Origin: Chrysophaeum taylorii
Taxonomy: Eukaryota > Sar > Pelagophyceae > Pelagomonadales > Pelagomonadaceae
Assembly (NCBI GenBank): GCA_029834535.1
Contig: JAQMWT010000664.1
Location: 1 to 64,000, forward strand
DNA length: 64,000 nt
Direction of reading: 5' to 3'
A program made the translations under genes and the position numbers. Within the stretch, counting starts at the first letter, position 1. The number at the start of each line of letters is the position of its first letter. The notes beneath the pieces were generated by a model. It had not been told where the DNA came from and did not search any database. It worked only from the letters and a program-made list of their open reading frames with translations. Of the stretch, positions 1 through 10,397 are shown piece by piece.

Positions 1-80
1 TGCCAAGAACACCAGCCAAACAACCCCATCCCACGGAAGCCCCTCGTTTTTTTTGTTTTTTAGCTCCCATTGCACAGGCG

Positions 81-311
81 CCTCGTTCTGTATTTTCCGC
101 TATTCGTTGCTCAACCCCTCGTTCTGTATTTTCACCTCGTCGTTGCTCCACCCCTCGTTCCGTATTTTCCCCTCGTCGTTGCTCCTCTCCTCGTTCTGTC
201 TTTTCACCTTGTCGTTGCTCCCTCCTCGTTCTGTATTTCGCCTATTCGTTGCTCCACTCCCGTTGTGCATTTTCAGCTATTCGTCGATCCACTCCTCGTT
301 GTGCTTGTCGG
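81..311. repeat. 36-bp minisatellite, about 6.5 copies
   Basis: Imperfect head-to-tail copies of a 35-36 bp unit start at 81, 117, 153, 189, 224, 259 and 294 (the last is partial). Each starts near CCTCGTTCTGTATTTT and ends near CGTTGCTCCA. The later units are more diverged. All three forward frames are open here because the unit is pyrimidine-rich, so the open frames are not evidence of coding. Confidence 0.85.
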
Positions 312-696
312 TTTGGTAAAAACTAGCGAATCACGTTCCATCGCGCATTTCACCTGCCACAACTACGCCGTGCCTGTCAATTTTTCGCGTGCGCAGTTTT
401 CGTGCTTCCTATGTGGTTGGATCGCTCATCTTCGGGATCCTGGACAAACGCTTCTTTGCTGTGTGATTTGTGGTTCTCCTTCACGCACTTTTTTCGCCGC
501 TTTTCTGACCTTTAAAATTCGGTTTTGCTATCGACGTGAATTCCGTGCTCAGCACCCGCGACGCTATCTGCAATGTACTTACGTGCCACTGCGACGCTAT
601 CTGCAAGCTATCTGCGACGTTCTTACGTGCCACAACTGTTTTGCCACTGTCGCCAACTTCTACCGCAGTCTATTCGAGTATGACGAGCGAAGCTCG
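312..696. other. Unassigned flank left of the truncated copia copy
   Basis: No gene is recognised. A forward frame is open from about 70 into the copia sequence, but its residues before about 697 have no family resemblance. Short internal duplications are visible near 540-640 (GCGACGCTATCTGCAA-type). Identity to the complete copia copy starts abruptly at about 697, so this stretch lies beyond the element's broken 5' edge. Confidence 0.5.
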
Positions 697-3147
697 CGTC
701 CACCTGATTTTTGGCGTTGGGCCATGGAAACGGCTGACTTCATCTCTGAGCGTATGCCAAATGCCTCTAATCCTGGATGTATGACGCCATATGAAATGCT
801 GCATGAAACACTCCCGCGCGTCGATTTTCTTCGTGTTTGGGGCTGTCCTGCTGCAATTCTTACTGGCGACAAATGGCCTACCAAAGCTATAACCGGTATC
901 TTCATTGGGTATCCCTCTGCAGGCCCTGGATATCGCATATTGCTTCAACGCCCCACAGGTCCTGTCATCCACACCTCGATTGATGTTGTTTTTGACGAAA
1001 ATTTCGCTCTGCGTAAGTCACTGTCCACTTAACCCCTTCCTCCGTCTCTAGTGGATTCTCGTTTTCCTGACTTGTTTTATTACGACCCTCGTTTATCTTC
1101 GGCCGTAGCGCCCATGTCTTCTGTTTTTGATGCTCCGGAGCCGGCTTTATCGGGACTGATCACCCCTGAAACAACTCAACCGTCACTGAATACACTGTTA
1201 CTGGACAATACGAAACGTGCACCATTACGTCGTGCTAAACGGGGCCGACCGCGCAAAGTCGACCAACGCGCGTTACAACAACCAACAAACTTTTTTACGG
1301 GCCATTCTGTTTCATCCTGTCACAATGTCGATACGGGCCATTCTGTTTCCTCCTGTCACGATGTTGATTCTGTTTCCTCTGTCGCTTCTGTTTCCCCCTG
1401 TAACTCTTTGTATGTCTCTTCTGTTAGCTTTCGTTTGTTAGTTCATTATGTCTTCCTTCCCCTTTGTTTAGCTAACACCCTTGTTGATCCCCATGCACAC
1501 GTTTATTACTCTGCTTCCGAAGAAATTTCACAATATTCCCACCTTGACGAAAACACTATTACTTCCACCCATTTACGTGAAGCTTTAGCTCCGACCAATC
1601 CTGAGCGTCCTGGCTGGTTGCAAGCCATCGCTAAAGAATACAGCTCTCTTGGTCAACTTGGTTGTCGGGATGTGATTCGCCTCCCTGAGACTTTTTCTCG
1701 CAACATTTGTACCCTCACGTGGATCCTCCGCAAGAAGTATGATTCTGGCCGCTTCAAATCGTACAAGGCCCGCCTTGTCGTCCGCGGTTACACCCAGGTT
1801 CACGGCATTGATTATCATGACACCTACTCACCGGTTGCCAACATCGTCACGATCCGTTTCTTTCTAACCTTTGTCGCTGTTCATGACTGGGATTTGCACA
1901 AGTTGGATGTCAACTCCGCTTTTATTCAAGCTCCCATTGACGAAGACATCTATGTCTGGCCACCCGAAGGCGATGCTCCTCGCCAACCCACCGATGGTTT
2001 TTCCAAAATCGTTTCCAAGCTCCGTCGCTCTTGGTATGGTTGCAAACAAGCTTGTCGTAATTGGTGGCTTTATTTGGAACGCTTTCTTGTCAATGATTGT
2101 GGCTTCGTCCGCGGATCTGGTGACACTTGCCATTACTAGCTCGTGCTCAATTCTACCGTTGTCCTACGTCTCATTCTTGTCGTTGATGATCTTCTTGTGG
2201 CGCACCCTCGTCATTGCATTGGCCATTACCAAGCCTTTTTCCTCCGTTTCCGCGCTTTCACTGACGTCAATGAACTTGACCTCACCTCTTACGTTGGTCT
2301 TCGCATCACAAGTGATCGCCCTCAGAGAACCCTCACTCTTGACCAATCCCATGCTATCCGTGAAATCCTTACCGAACATCGCTTCATCAACAGTAAACCC
2401 GAACTGTCTCCCGCTCCCAAAGGTCTTCATCTTTCTGCGGCTGATTGTCCTGCTCCTGGTTCTCCAGATCACATTTTCATGGCACGCATCCCTTTTCGCC
2501 GTATTGTTGGCTGTGTTTTATTTATTTCCGTCATGACTCGCCCTGATATCACTTGGTCCGTCAATCAGTGTGCGCGTTTTTCCAACAATCCTGGTAAACC
2601 CCACTGGCACGCTTTATCCCACACTCTGCGTTATCTCAACGGTACTCAGGATCTTGCCCTTATTCTTGGTCGCGATTCTACCCTTCATCTCTGTGGTTAC
2701 TCCGACTCCAGCTGGGCCGACGACCCTGATGACCGCCACTCTACAACTGGTTTTTGTTTTCTCCTTGCTGGCTCTATGATAGCCTACTGCTCCCGCTCGC
2801 AATACTTACTTGCTCGCTCTTCTTTTGAAGCTGAATTGCTCGCTCTTTACGCTGCTACTGCTGAGCTCTCTTGGCTTCTCACACTTTTTGATGACTTTGA
2901 TCTCCCTCGTCACACGGTCCCAATGTATGTTGATAATAGCACCACCGTCACCCAAGTTCGTCTCCAATGTCTCACACGGCGCACCCGCCATATTGACATT
3001 CGCTTTTACAGTACCGCCGAATATCATCGCAACCACATCATTGATCTCAAACACATACCCCGCCTTCACAATCTTAGCGACATTTTCACCCGCAGTACGG
3101 AAGCTCCTTCCTTCCTCCGGCTTCGTGCTCTTTACCTCACTTCGTGA
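697..3147 (+). pseudogene. copia pol remnant: integrase C-terminus, reverse transcriptase, RNase H
   Basis: One frame runs from 697 to 3147 with only two interruptions: a TAA at 1030 where copy 3 has CAA (Gln), and a TAG at 2137 where copy 2 has AAG (Lys). The integrase end (FRVWGCPA-like block, 'FLRVWGCPAAIL') is followed by an RVT_2 domain with YKARLVVRGYTQ, the first catalytic Asp in KLDVNSAF, and the polymerase box as LVVDD instead of the usual YVDD. RNase H follows with YSDSSWADD, a Glu in SSFEAELLALYA and an Asp in MYVDNSTT. Copia Pol copies RNA into DNA and integrates it. This copy is inactive because it lacks Gag, protease and most of integrase, besides carrying the nonsense codons. 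Confidence 0.9.
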
Positions 3148-3225
3148 TCTTCGCCCTGATCTCTGCTGTTTTCTTGCCACAACGCCTCTGTGACGTCTTC
3201 CTCAAAGCTTCTCCTCTGTGAGCGT

Positions 3226-3320
3226 CTCACTTACCCCTTTTTCCTTTTCTTTCTTTTTCCAGCACCTGTGTGAGGACCTCACTTACCCCCTTTTTCCTTT
3301 TCCTTCTTTTCCAGCACCTG
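3226..3320 (+). repeat. Duplicated 52-bp pyrimidine-tract module inside the 3' LTR
   Basis: Two adjacent modules (3226-3277 and 3278 onward) each run CTCACTTACCCC, then a T/C-rich tract ending TTTTCCAG, then CACCTGTGTGAGGA. The last bases resemble the start of the LTR (TGTGAGGA). The same arrangement is present in copy 2 at about 3698-3800. A purine-rich polypurine tract would be expected at this place; instead the sense strand is pyrimidine-rich and looks like a 3' splice site. Confidence 0.7.
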
Positions 3321-3416
3321 TGTGAGGAAGCTATGACACTTACCCCTGCACCACGTATCCAGTATCCTTACGTCTTTCTCCTATCGCTAGTCTAACGCCT
3401 CATTCCATTCGTAACA
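3321..3416 (+). repeat. LTR of copia copy 1 (96 bp, 3' LTR)
   Basis: It begins TGTGAGGAAGCTATGACACT and ends GTAACA, so it has TG...CA ends. The first two thirds match the LTRs of copy 2; the last third differs. The partner 5' LTR is not in the window. Confidence 0.75.
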
Positions 3417-3540
3417 ACTATATACTCCGCCAACGGACACACACCTAAAGTACTGACGCCCGCAAACCGACTATATACTCAGCCAACGGACGTGAGGGTA
3501 TCGACCCCACAAACCGACTATATACTTACCCAACGGACAC
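3417..3540. repeat. Three spaced copies of ACTATATACT-CCAACGGAC
   Basis: Copies start at 3417, 3470 and 3517, each about 23 bp. The second and third are preceded by GCAAACCG or CAAACCG. They fill the 167-bp spacer between the two copia elements. Function unknown. Confidence 0.75.
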
Positions 3541-3583
3541 GTCGGGTCCTGCTGCTACAGAATTACTATTCGCCAAACGGCCT

Positions 3584-3697
3584 TGTGAGAACTGAAATGG
3601 AGATGTGAGAACTATAATGGGACCTCACTAGCGATAAGGGGATGACGTAGGGATACTGGATACGTGGTGCAGGGGTAAGTGTCATAGCATCCTCACA
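3584..3697 (-). repeat. 3' LTR of copia copy 2 (114 bp)
   Basis: On the plus strand it reads TGTGAGAACTGAAATGG ... ATCCTCACA. It aligns along its length with the 5' LTR, but has about 22 extra bases in the middle (near 3640-3675), so the two LTRs have diverged by indels since insertion. Confidence 0.93.
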
Positions 3698-3875
3698 CAG
3701 GTGCTGGAAAAGAAAGAAAAAGGAAGAAAAAGGGGTAAGTGAGGTCCTCACACAGGTGCTGGAAAAAGAAAGAAAAGGAAAAAGGGGTAAGTGAGACGTT
3801 CACAGAGGAGAAGCTTGAAGGAAGACGTCAGGAGAGGCAGTGTGGCAGAAAGAGACAGGAGATATCAGGGCGAAG

Positions 3876-6201
3876 TCACGAGGTGAGGTAACGAGCACGA
3901 AGCCGGAAGAAGGAAGGAGCTTTCGTACTGCGGGTGAAGATATCGCTAAGGTTGTCACGGCGGGTGATGTGTTGGAGATCAATGATGTGGTTGCGATGAT
4001 ATTCGGCGGTGCTGTAAAAGCGAATATCAATATGGCGGGTGCGCCGGGTGAGACATTGGAGACGGACTTGGGTGACGGTGGTGCTGTTATCGACATACAT
4101 TGGTACCGTGTGACGAGGGAGATCAAAGGCATCAAAAAGTGTGAGAAGCTAAGAGAGCTCAGCAGTAGCGGCGTAAAGAGCGAGCAATTCAGCTTCAAAA
4201 GAGGAGCGGGCGAGGAGGTACTGCGAGCGGGAGCAGTAGGCTATCATAGAGCCAGCAAGGAGAAAACAAAAACCAGTTGTAGAGTGGCGGTCATCAGGGT
4301 CGTCGGCCCAGCTGGAGTCGGAATAACCACAGAGACGAAGGGTAGAATCGCGACCAAGAACAAGGGCAAGATCGTGAGAACCATTGAGATAACGAAGGGT
4401 ATGGGATAAAGCGTGCCAGTGGGGTTTACCAGGATTGTGTGAAAAACGCGCACACTGATTGACGGACCAAGTGATATCAGGGCGAGTCATGACGGAAATA
4501 AATAAAACACAGCCAACAATACGACGAAAAGGGATGCGCGCCATGAAGACGTGATCGGGAGAGCCAGGAGCAGGACAATCAGCCGCAGAAAGATGAAGAC
4601 CTTTGGGAGCGGGAGACAGTTCGGGTTTACTGTTGATGAAGCGATGTTCGGTAAGGATTTCACGGATAGCATGGGATTGGTCAAGAGTGAGGGTTCTCTG
4701 AGGGCGATCACTTGTGATGCGAAGACCAACGTAAGAGGTGAGGTCAAGTTCATTGACGTCAGTGAAGGTGCGGAAACGGAGGAAGAAGGCTTGGTAATGG
4801 CCAAGGCAATGACGAGGGTGCGCCACAAGAAGATCATCAACGACAAGAATGACGTGGGACAACGGTAGAATTAAGCACGAGCTTGTAATTGCAAGTGTCA
4901 CCAGATCCGCGGACGAAGCCACAATCATTGACAAGGAAGCGTTCCAAATAAAGCCACCAATTACGACAAGCTTGTTTGCAACCATACCAAGAGCGACGGA
5001 GCTTGGAAACGATTTTGGAAAAACCATCGGTGGGTTGGCGAGGAGCATAGCCTTCGGGTGGCCAGACTTTAATGTCTTCGTCAATGGGAGCTTGGATAAA
5101 AGCGGAGCTGACGTCCAACTTGTGCAAATCCCAGTCATGAACAGCAACAAAGGTTAGAAAGAAACGGATGGTGACGATGTTAGCAACCGGCGAGTAGGTG
5201 TCGTGATAATCAATGCCGTGAACCTGGGTGTAACCGCGGACAACGAGGCGAGCCTTGTACGATTTGAAGCGGCCAGAGTCATACTTCTCGCGGAGGATCC
5301 ACTTGAGGGTACAGATTTTGCCAGAAAAAGTCGAAGGAACGCGAACAACATCCCAGCAACCAAGCTGACGGAGGGAATGATATTCCTTAGCGATGGCTTG
5401 CAACCAGCCAGGACGCACAGGGTTTGTCTGAGCTAAAGCTTCGCGTAAATGGGTGGAAGTAACGGTTGACTCGTCAATGTATGAATACTGAGAGGTTTCT
5501 TCGGAAGCAGAGCAATGAACATGTGCATGGGGATCAACAAGGGTGAGAGCTAGACAAAGGGGAAGGAAGACATAATGAACTAACAAACGAATGCTAGAAT
5601 AAGAGACATACAGAGAGTGACAGGAGGAAACAGAATTGACATTGTGACAGGAGGAAACAGAATCGACATTGCGTTGCGGACAAACGCCAGAATGAAAGTT
5701 CGATGGTTGAGTTGGTTTTGTTGGTAATGCGCTTTGGTCGACTTTGCGCGGTCGGCCCCGTTTGGCGCAACGTAATGGTGCACTTTACGTATTGTCCGTT
5801 GACGGTTGTGGTATTGTTTCTGGGGTGATCAGTCCCGATAAGGCCGGCTCCTGAGCATCAAAAACAGGAGACAAGGGAGCAACAGCGGAAGACAAACGAG
5901 GGTCATAATAAAATAAGTCAGGAAAACGAGAATCCACAAGGGGAGGAGGAAGGGGTTGGGATGACAGGGAAGTCTTACGCAAAGCAAAGCTCTCGTCGAA
6001 AGTAACATCAATGGAAGTGTGAATGACTGGACCAGTGGGGCGTTGAAGAATGATGCGATAACCGGGACCAGCAGAGGGATACCCAATGAAGATACCTGTT
6101 ATAGCTTTGGTAGGCCATGTGTCGGCAGTAAGAATTGCAGCAGGACAGCCCCAAACACGAAGAAAATCGACACGGGGGGGGAGTTTCATGTAGCATTTCA
6201 T
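3876..6201 (-). pseudogene. copia integrase end, reverse transcriptase and RNase H remnant
   Basis: The pieces in order on the minus strand are: integrase C-terminus (5785-6201, FLRVWGCPAAIL, FDESFALRK), a Ser/Pro-rich linker, RVT_2 (4837-5586, then another frame to 4149) with KLDVSSAFIQAPIDED and LVVDDLL, and RNase H (4149-4400, then 3876-4100) with YSDSSWADD, SSFEAELLAL and MYVDNSTT. At least three small frameshifts separate them. The sequence matches copy 1 almost residue for residue. Confidence 0.9.
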
Positions 6202-7540
6202 ATGGCGTCATGTAACCAGGGTTAGAGGCGCTTGGCATGCGCTCGGAGATGAAGTCAGTCGTTTCCATGGCCCAACGCCAAAAATCAGGTGGACGGTGCG
6301 CATGCACCAAAAGAGCGCGAGTAATATCAGCAGATGCGCGATGAGAGCGTTCCACAACACCAGAAAAAGCGTGCGCCTGTGAAGTTTTGGACTGAGCAGC
6401 AGGAGCCCGTTTGAGAGCGATGTTGTTGCCCAGACAGAAGGTTTCGAATTGACCCATAAGAGAGCGGTCACGATCGGTGTAGATGAGGGCGATACGATAT
6501 CCAAATGGGCGAAATACGGTTGACAGAAAAAGTTCGAGTTGACGAGCGTTCGTAAGTGCATCGTGGCGGGGGGCAAAGTAGCGTGTGCGGCGGCGCGTAT
6601 GATCATCAACAAACGTAAGGATGGCGCGGTCTTGGTAGACGAAAGAAGGAATACCTATAAACATGAGATCTGCGTGGATAATAAGATAAGGAGCAACGGC
6701 ACGTGGACGGGACAAAGGCTTGGTGGCAGGAATCGAGGTGGAAGTGGAGGCATGTGCTTTACGTTGGCCAACATGCGCACCATGCCTTTTACCTAAAGCA
6801 CAAGCAGGACAAAAAGAAAGAGACGCGGAACTTGGGAAGAGCGGGGCACCAACAGCGAGAGAAGACAAACGTCGGATATAAGAGGGACTATAGTGACCAA
6901 GACGAGCATGCGATGTCGATATAAGAGGGACTATAGTGACCAAGACGAGCATGCCAAAGGTCGAAGGTAAGTTGAGTGCGTTGAGACACAGCGGGAAACG
7001 CACAAGGGTCATGGACGCGAGGGCAAGAAGAAAATGCCACAAAAGGTGAAACGAAGTCCGCGTAGGGCGCAGCGGTCGTATTGCCGATCCAACAGACGAT
7101 CAAAAGAAGACCACAGCGACGAAGCAGGGGAATAACGTGATGCGTTTGTCGGTGACGTAAAATACGTTGCGGATGAATAGGGCCAACATCCTGAATCGTA
7201 TGACAATCGTAACCAACTTGCTCAAGGGCATGATCCGAAAGAGTCCGTTTGTCACCAAGGCCAGGAGAGATGAGGGTATGCGGGAACGCGACATGGATGC
7301 CATGAGGGGCGGAAAGAGTGGGTGCAGGAGAAGGAAGACCACGATTGTCGAGAGGACCAATTGAAGGGAAACGTTAAGTGAGCAGTGCAAGAACCAGAAA
7401 CAGAGCCAGTGCCGATAGCAGAAGTGATGGAGTGCTGTTGAGTGTTGTCAAGGTCAGTGAAACCAGCAGGAGAATTGAAGAGATTGACGTTAGCACCGGT
7501 ATCGTAGACGACGAGGCGAAGGTTGTTGCTGTGCAGGTAG
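6008..7540 (-). pseudogene. copia protease and integrase remnant
   Basis: The aspartic protease active site is VVYDTGANVN at about 7490-7513. The integrase zinc domain has HARLGH and CPACALGK (HHCC pattern). The catalytic triad is visible as Asp in IHADLMF, Asp in IYTDRDRS and Glu in GVVERSHR. A frame change at about 6175-6190, at a run of G on the plus strand, separates this from the next part of the polyprotein. Integrase joins the cDNA to the target and accounts for the 5-bp duplication at the ends. Confidence 0.88.
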
Positions 7541-8827
7541 TCGCGCTCACGAGCGGTGAGCAGAGCGGTAAGGGCATTGGTGGAGGAAAGGACTTGGTGA
7601 ATGGAGGCGGAGATGGAAAGAAGATGGAAATTGAAAGACGGATAGGTGGGTGCAGAAAGAAAGAGATGGGTCAGGAGGGGAAGATATGGCGGTGGGAGGC
7701 GGGACAGAGGGTGTGGTGGAGGGTGGCAACGCAAGAAGCGGCGGAGAGGGTTGAGATGGGGGCAAGAGTGGGATGGGGGCGGAAAGATAGTTTTGGTAGA
7801 ATGGTGGATGGGCTCGAGGTGGGTATTGGGGATTGGATCGAGGTGGGTATTGGGGACGAGGGCGAGGGCGGGCTGCAGCTTGGGAGAGCATATAGTGCTG
7901 ACGCTTACGACAATCCTTCTGGTGATGGCCAGGAATACCACAAAAGTGACAAAGGTCAGTAGGGCGCGGGCGCTTGCGGGGGAAAGAACCACGGGAAAAT
8001 GGAGGCGAAGGCCGGGAACGGAAAGGTGGGCGAGGGCGAGAACGCTGTTGGGGGCGCAAAGTATTGAGACGATGAAGGCATTTATCCGAAGGATGGTTGG
8101 TACGACCGCAAAAAAAGTTGCAACGTTCACGATGGCGGGGACCCTCGCGGAGCGTAGCATGGACAAGCGCAGACTTGGTCTGAAGATAATCGAAAACTTT
8201 ACTGTTGAGGCGATCAACGAAACCATCATATATGTGCGCAGTTTAAGGTCAAGTGCAATGAGATCCTTAGGCAAGATCGAGTCGGGAATTTTCTTTCGTC
8301 TGAAGCAATTGCAATGCAGGAGTGTCTGGGAAATCTTGATGATGATGCCGAGCAACTTGAACACCAGTGATGAACTAACTTGTTAAGAAAAGACTCAAGT
8401 TCATCGATATTGTTGCATACCAAGGAATGCGAGGAAGCAATAATTGCAGACTGAGCGACACGATCTCCATGGCCCATGTAGACATCAGTAATGCGCTTGT
8501 AAAAAAAACCGCGTGAAGTTCATATCGCGGTTTTCACGGATGTCCGCACGATCAGTATCATGCATTGGAAGTGCCATGAACAGTGCAGAGTACCAACGTT
8601 GCTGCTTGACACCAAATTCGTCGTCAGAGCAGCCAGAGGTGGAGATGCTGGTCCAAGTGTCGCTGGTCAAAATAATGCGATCGCCGGTGGAAAATGATCA
8701 TGTTTTCCAGGCGCCGGGTCCATTGGTGGAAAAGATGTCGCTCACCGCTGAAGGCATCAAGTTTTTGCGAAAACTTGCTATCTTTAATTTCGATCGAGGA
8801 CATGATAGACGATAACGAACCAAACAC
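7540..8827 (-). pseudogene. copia gag remnant with zinc knuckle
   Basis: The start near 8797-8827 reads MSSIEIKDSKFSQKL and then LDAFSGERHLFHQW, which fits the N-terminal part of copia Gag (UBN2 type). The frame shifts several times. The nucleocapsid end is arginine/proline-rich and has a canonical CCHC knuckle CHFCGIPGHHQKDC at about 7910-7951. A weaker C-x3-C-x4-H-x4-C lies just upstream. Gag packages the RNA in the virus-like particle. The broken frame makes this a pseudogene. Confidence 0.8.
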
Positions 8828-8880
8828 GTAGCAATGAACTGAAGCCGAGGAGGAGTCGCCACGAAGTCAAGCAGAGGCTC

Positions 8881-8904
8881 GACCGTGGAGAACACCTGCT
8901 GCCA
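8881..8904 (-). promoter_or_regulatory. Putative primer binding site
   Basis: Directly inside the 5' LTR the sense strand begins TGGCAGCAGGTGTTC. TGG pairs with the universal CCA tail of a tRNA, the normal start of a primer binding site. I could not match the rest to a specific tRNA. It does not resemble the TGGTATCAGAGC of plant copia elements. Confidence 0.5.
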
Positions 8905-8996
8905 TGTGAGAACTGAAATGGGGATGTGAGAACTATAATGGGGACCTCACTAGCAAACGTAGGGATACGTGGGGTAAGTGTCATAGCTTCCTCACA
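8905..8996 (-). repeat. 5' LTR of copia copy 2 (92 bp)
   Basis: Same ends as the 3' LTR: TGTGAGAACTGAAATGG ... TTCCTCACA on the plus strand. It lies directly next to the putative primer binding site on one side and the target duplication GGCCT (8997-9001) on the other. Confidence 0.93.
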
Positions 8997-9001
8997 GGCC
9001 T

Positions 9002-10397
9002 GCAGTAAGTACGTGTTGTCAGTGCAAGCCACTCGAAAGGCACAAAAGGAAACGAAAGGCACGCTAGCACGTGCTCCTGACATGGCGGCGCCCTGCCGGC
9101 TCGCTTCTCCAGTGCCGTAATGGACGACGGCGATCTGGACGACGTACTCGACGCGGAGGAGGCGGAGCGGCTCCACGAACTGTCTGTCGCATCCGACGAC
9201 GAGCACGATGGTGTGTGGCGTCCAGAGGAAGTTCGCAGGCTCTATCTCAACAACATCTGGTTGGTTTGGCCCTAGCTACACAGTCGCAAGCATGTTTCGG
9301 AGAGCATCATCTATACTTCTTTCACTTCTTCATTCCTCTCTTCCAGGAGAGGAGGTGCTCCTCTCCCTCCCTCCCTCCCTCCCTTACGGGAAGGAGAAGT
9401 GGCGTTTTAAAGTATCAACGCCTCGATCGACGAGGACACGGTTGTATGCTCGTGGAGCATAGGCCTGGGAGACGGGGCCTCATTGTGGCCGGTTGTTAGT
9501 TTGGTCAAGATCCATGGGTTCGGGCACCTCCTCGATCTAATCCATGCCATCCTACTTACTTCGAGTGCCGGCCGGCCGGCCATAGAGTCAGTCCGCTGGC
9601 GTTGTTCTCGAGCTCGTCGATGGTCTGACGCTCCTCGGGCCAGCCCAAGGGTGGGTGGCCCAACCTCGACGCAGAGTAGCCATGCGGAAACACCGAGGTG
9701 GAGTCTGGTCACCCGGACAGACGAGTTGCGCCGTCGAGCGAGTTGGGTAGACGATCAGCCATACGACCATCCCAAGATCGAACTGCAGGCGCTTGCGCTC
9801 CCGTTGCTCAGGTGCGTCGTCGGCGACCTCCTGGGCCTGGAGGTATTGGTCGACTTCCTCCGTGCTCACAGCCCGTGCCAGCGTTCTGCTCGGGCGGTGG
9901 AAGACCCCCGAGCCTATCGGACAAAGAACTCGTCAAACCTGTCGTGCTTCTCGCAGCAGGTGTACGACGCCAAAGTCGAACCCTGTGGCCAATGTGAAGT
10001 GGGCGGCGTAGAAGGGTCTTCGTCGAGCGCCAACCTGCGTCCCCTCGGGGCGGGCCAAGCGCCTCGCGCGGCGCCAGAGATCGTTCGCGTTAACGTCGAT
10101 GCCGACCGGCTCCGGTCCAGCCAGTGCGTCCTCAACCGCAGCGGCCTCTTCGGCGGCGTCGGTAACGTCGCTCATATCCATTCGAAGCCTCTGGGGGCAA
10201 AAACTCCCGCGGACAGCGACGGGGCCTGGAGCAACGGACTTCAGAACAACGCACTAGTAACGGGTGGCCGTGCTAGGAGGTGCTGTTGGCCGTCAGAAAC
10301 GCCGGCTACTAGCGACTAGCTCCGAGCTGAGGCAGCTCCAGCGGCTTCGCCGCGCAGCGTCTCTCGCCCAATGAAAAGACGGATATGATACAAGATT
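9002..10397. other. Flank of the copia insertion; no recognised gene
   Basis: This is the DNA into which copia copy 2 inserted, plus a spacer before HPR-RAP copy A. A short plus-strand frame at 9120-9275 (51 codons, Asp/Glu-rich, ends NNIWLVWP) and a minus-strand frame from about 10181 to 9940 (begins MDMSDVTDAAEEAAA) look protein-like but match nothing I know. A (CTCC)n tract lies at about 9361-9384. Confidence 0.35.

Larger units (their letters stand above)
697..3416 (+). mobile_element. 5'-truncated Ty1/copia retrotransposon, family A copy 1
   Basis: The segment holds the end of integrase, reverse transcriptase, RNase H and one LTR, and matches the complete copy at 3584-8996 in opposite orientation. 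Gag, protease and the integrase zinc and catalytic core are missing. The left edge at about 697 has no LTR, so a deletion or rearrangement removed the 5' half. The 3' end is an LTR of 96 bp. The two copies face each other tail to tail with only 167 bp between them. Confidence 0.9.
3584..8996 (-). mobile_element. Structurally complete Ty1/copia retrotransposon, family A copy 2
   Basis: The element is about 5.4 kb with direct LTRs at 8905-8996 (5') and 3584-3697 (3'). Both start TGTGAGGA and end CTCACA in the sense direction, so the ends are short inverted repeats. The flanks carry a perfect 5-bp target duplication GGCCT (3579-3583 and 8997-9001). Inside, on the minus strand, are gag with a zinc knuckle, aspartic protease, integrase, reverse transcriptase and RNase H, the Ty1/copia order. 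Several small frameshifts break the reading frame, so it is probably inactive. The LTRs are very short for copia elements, which commonly have LTRs of a few hundred bases. Confidence 0.95.

Noticed and set aside
1030-2139. Reassigned stop codons (TAA/TAG as sense) in copia copy 1
   Set aside because: Sister copies have CAA and AAG at these positions, and intact genes here (LCMT1, HPR-RAP) end at ordinary TAG or TAA. Simple nonsense mutations explain it.
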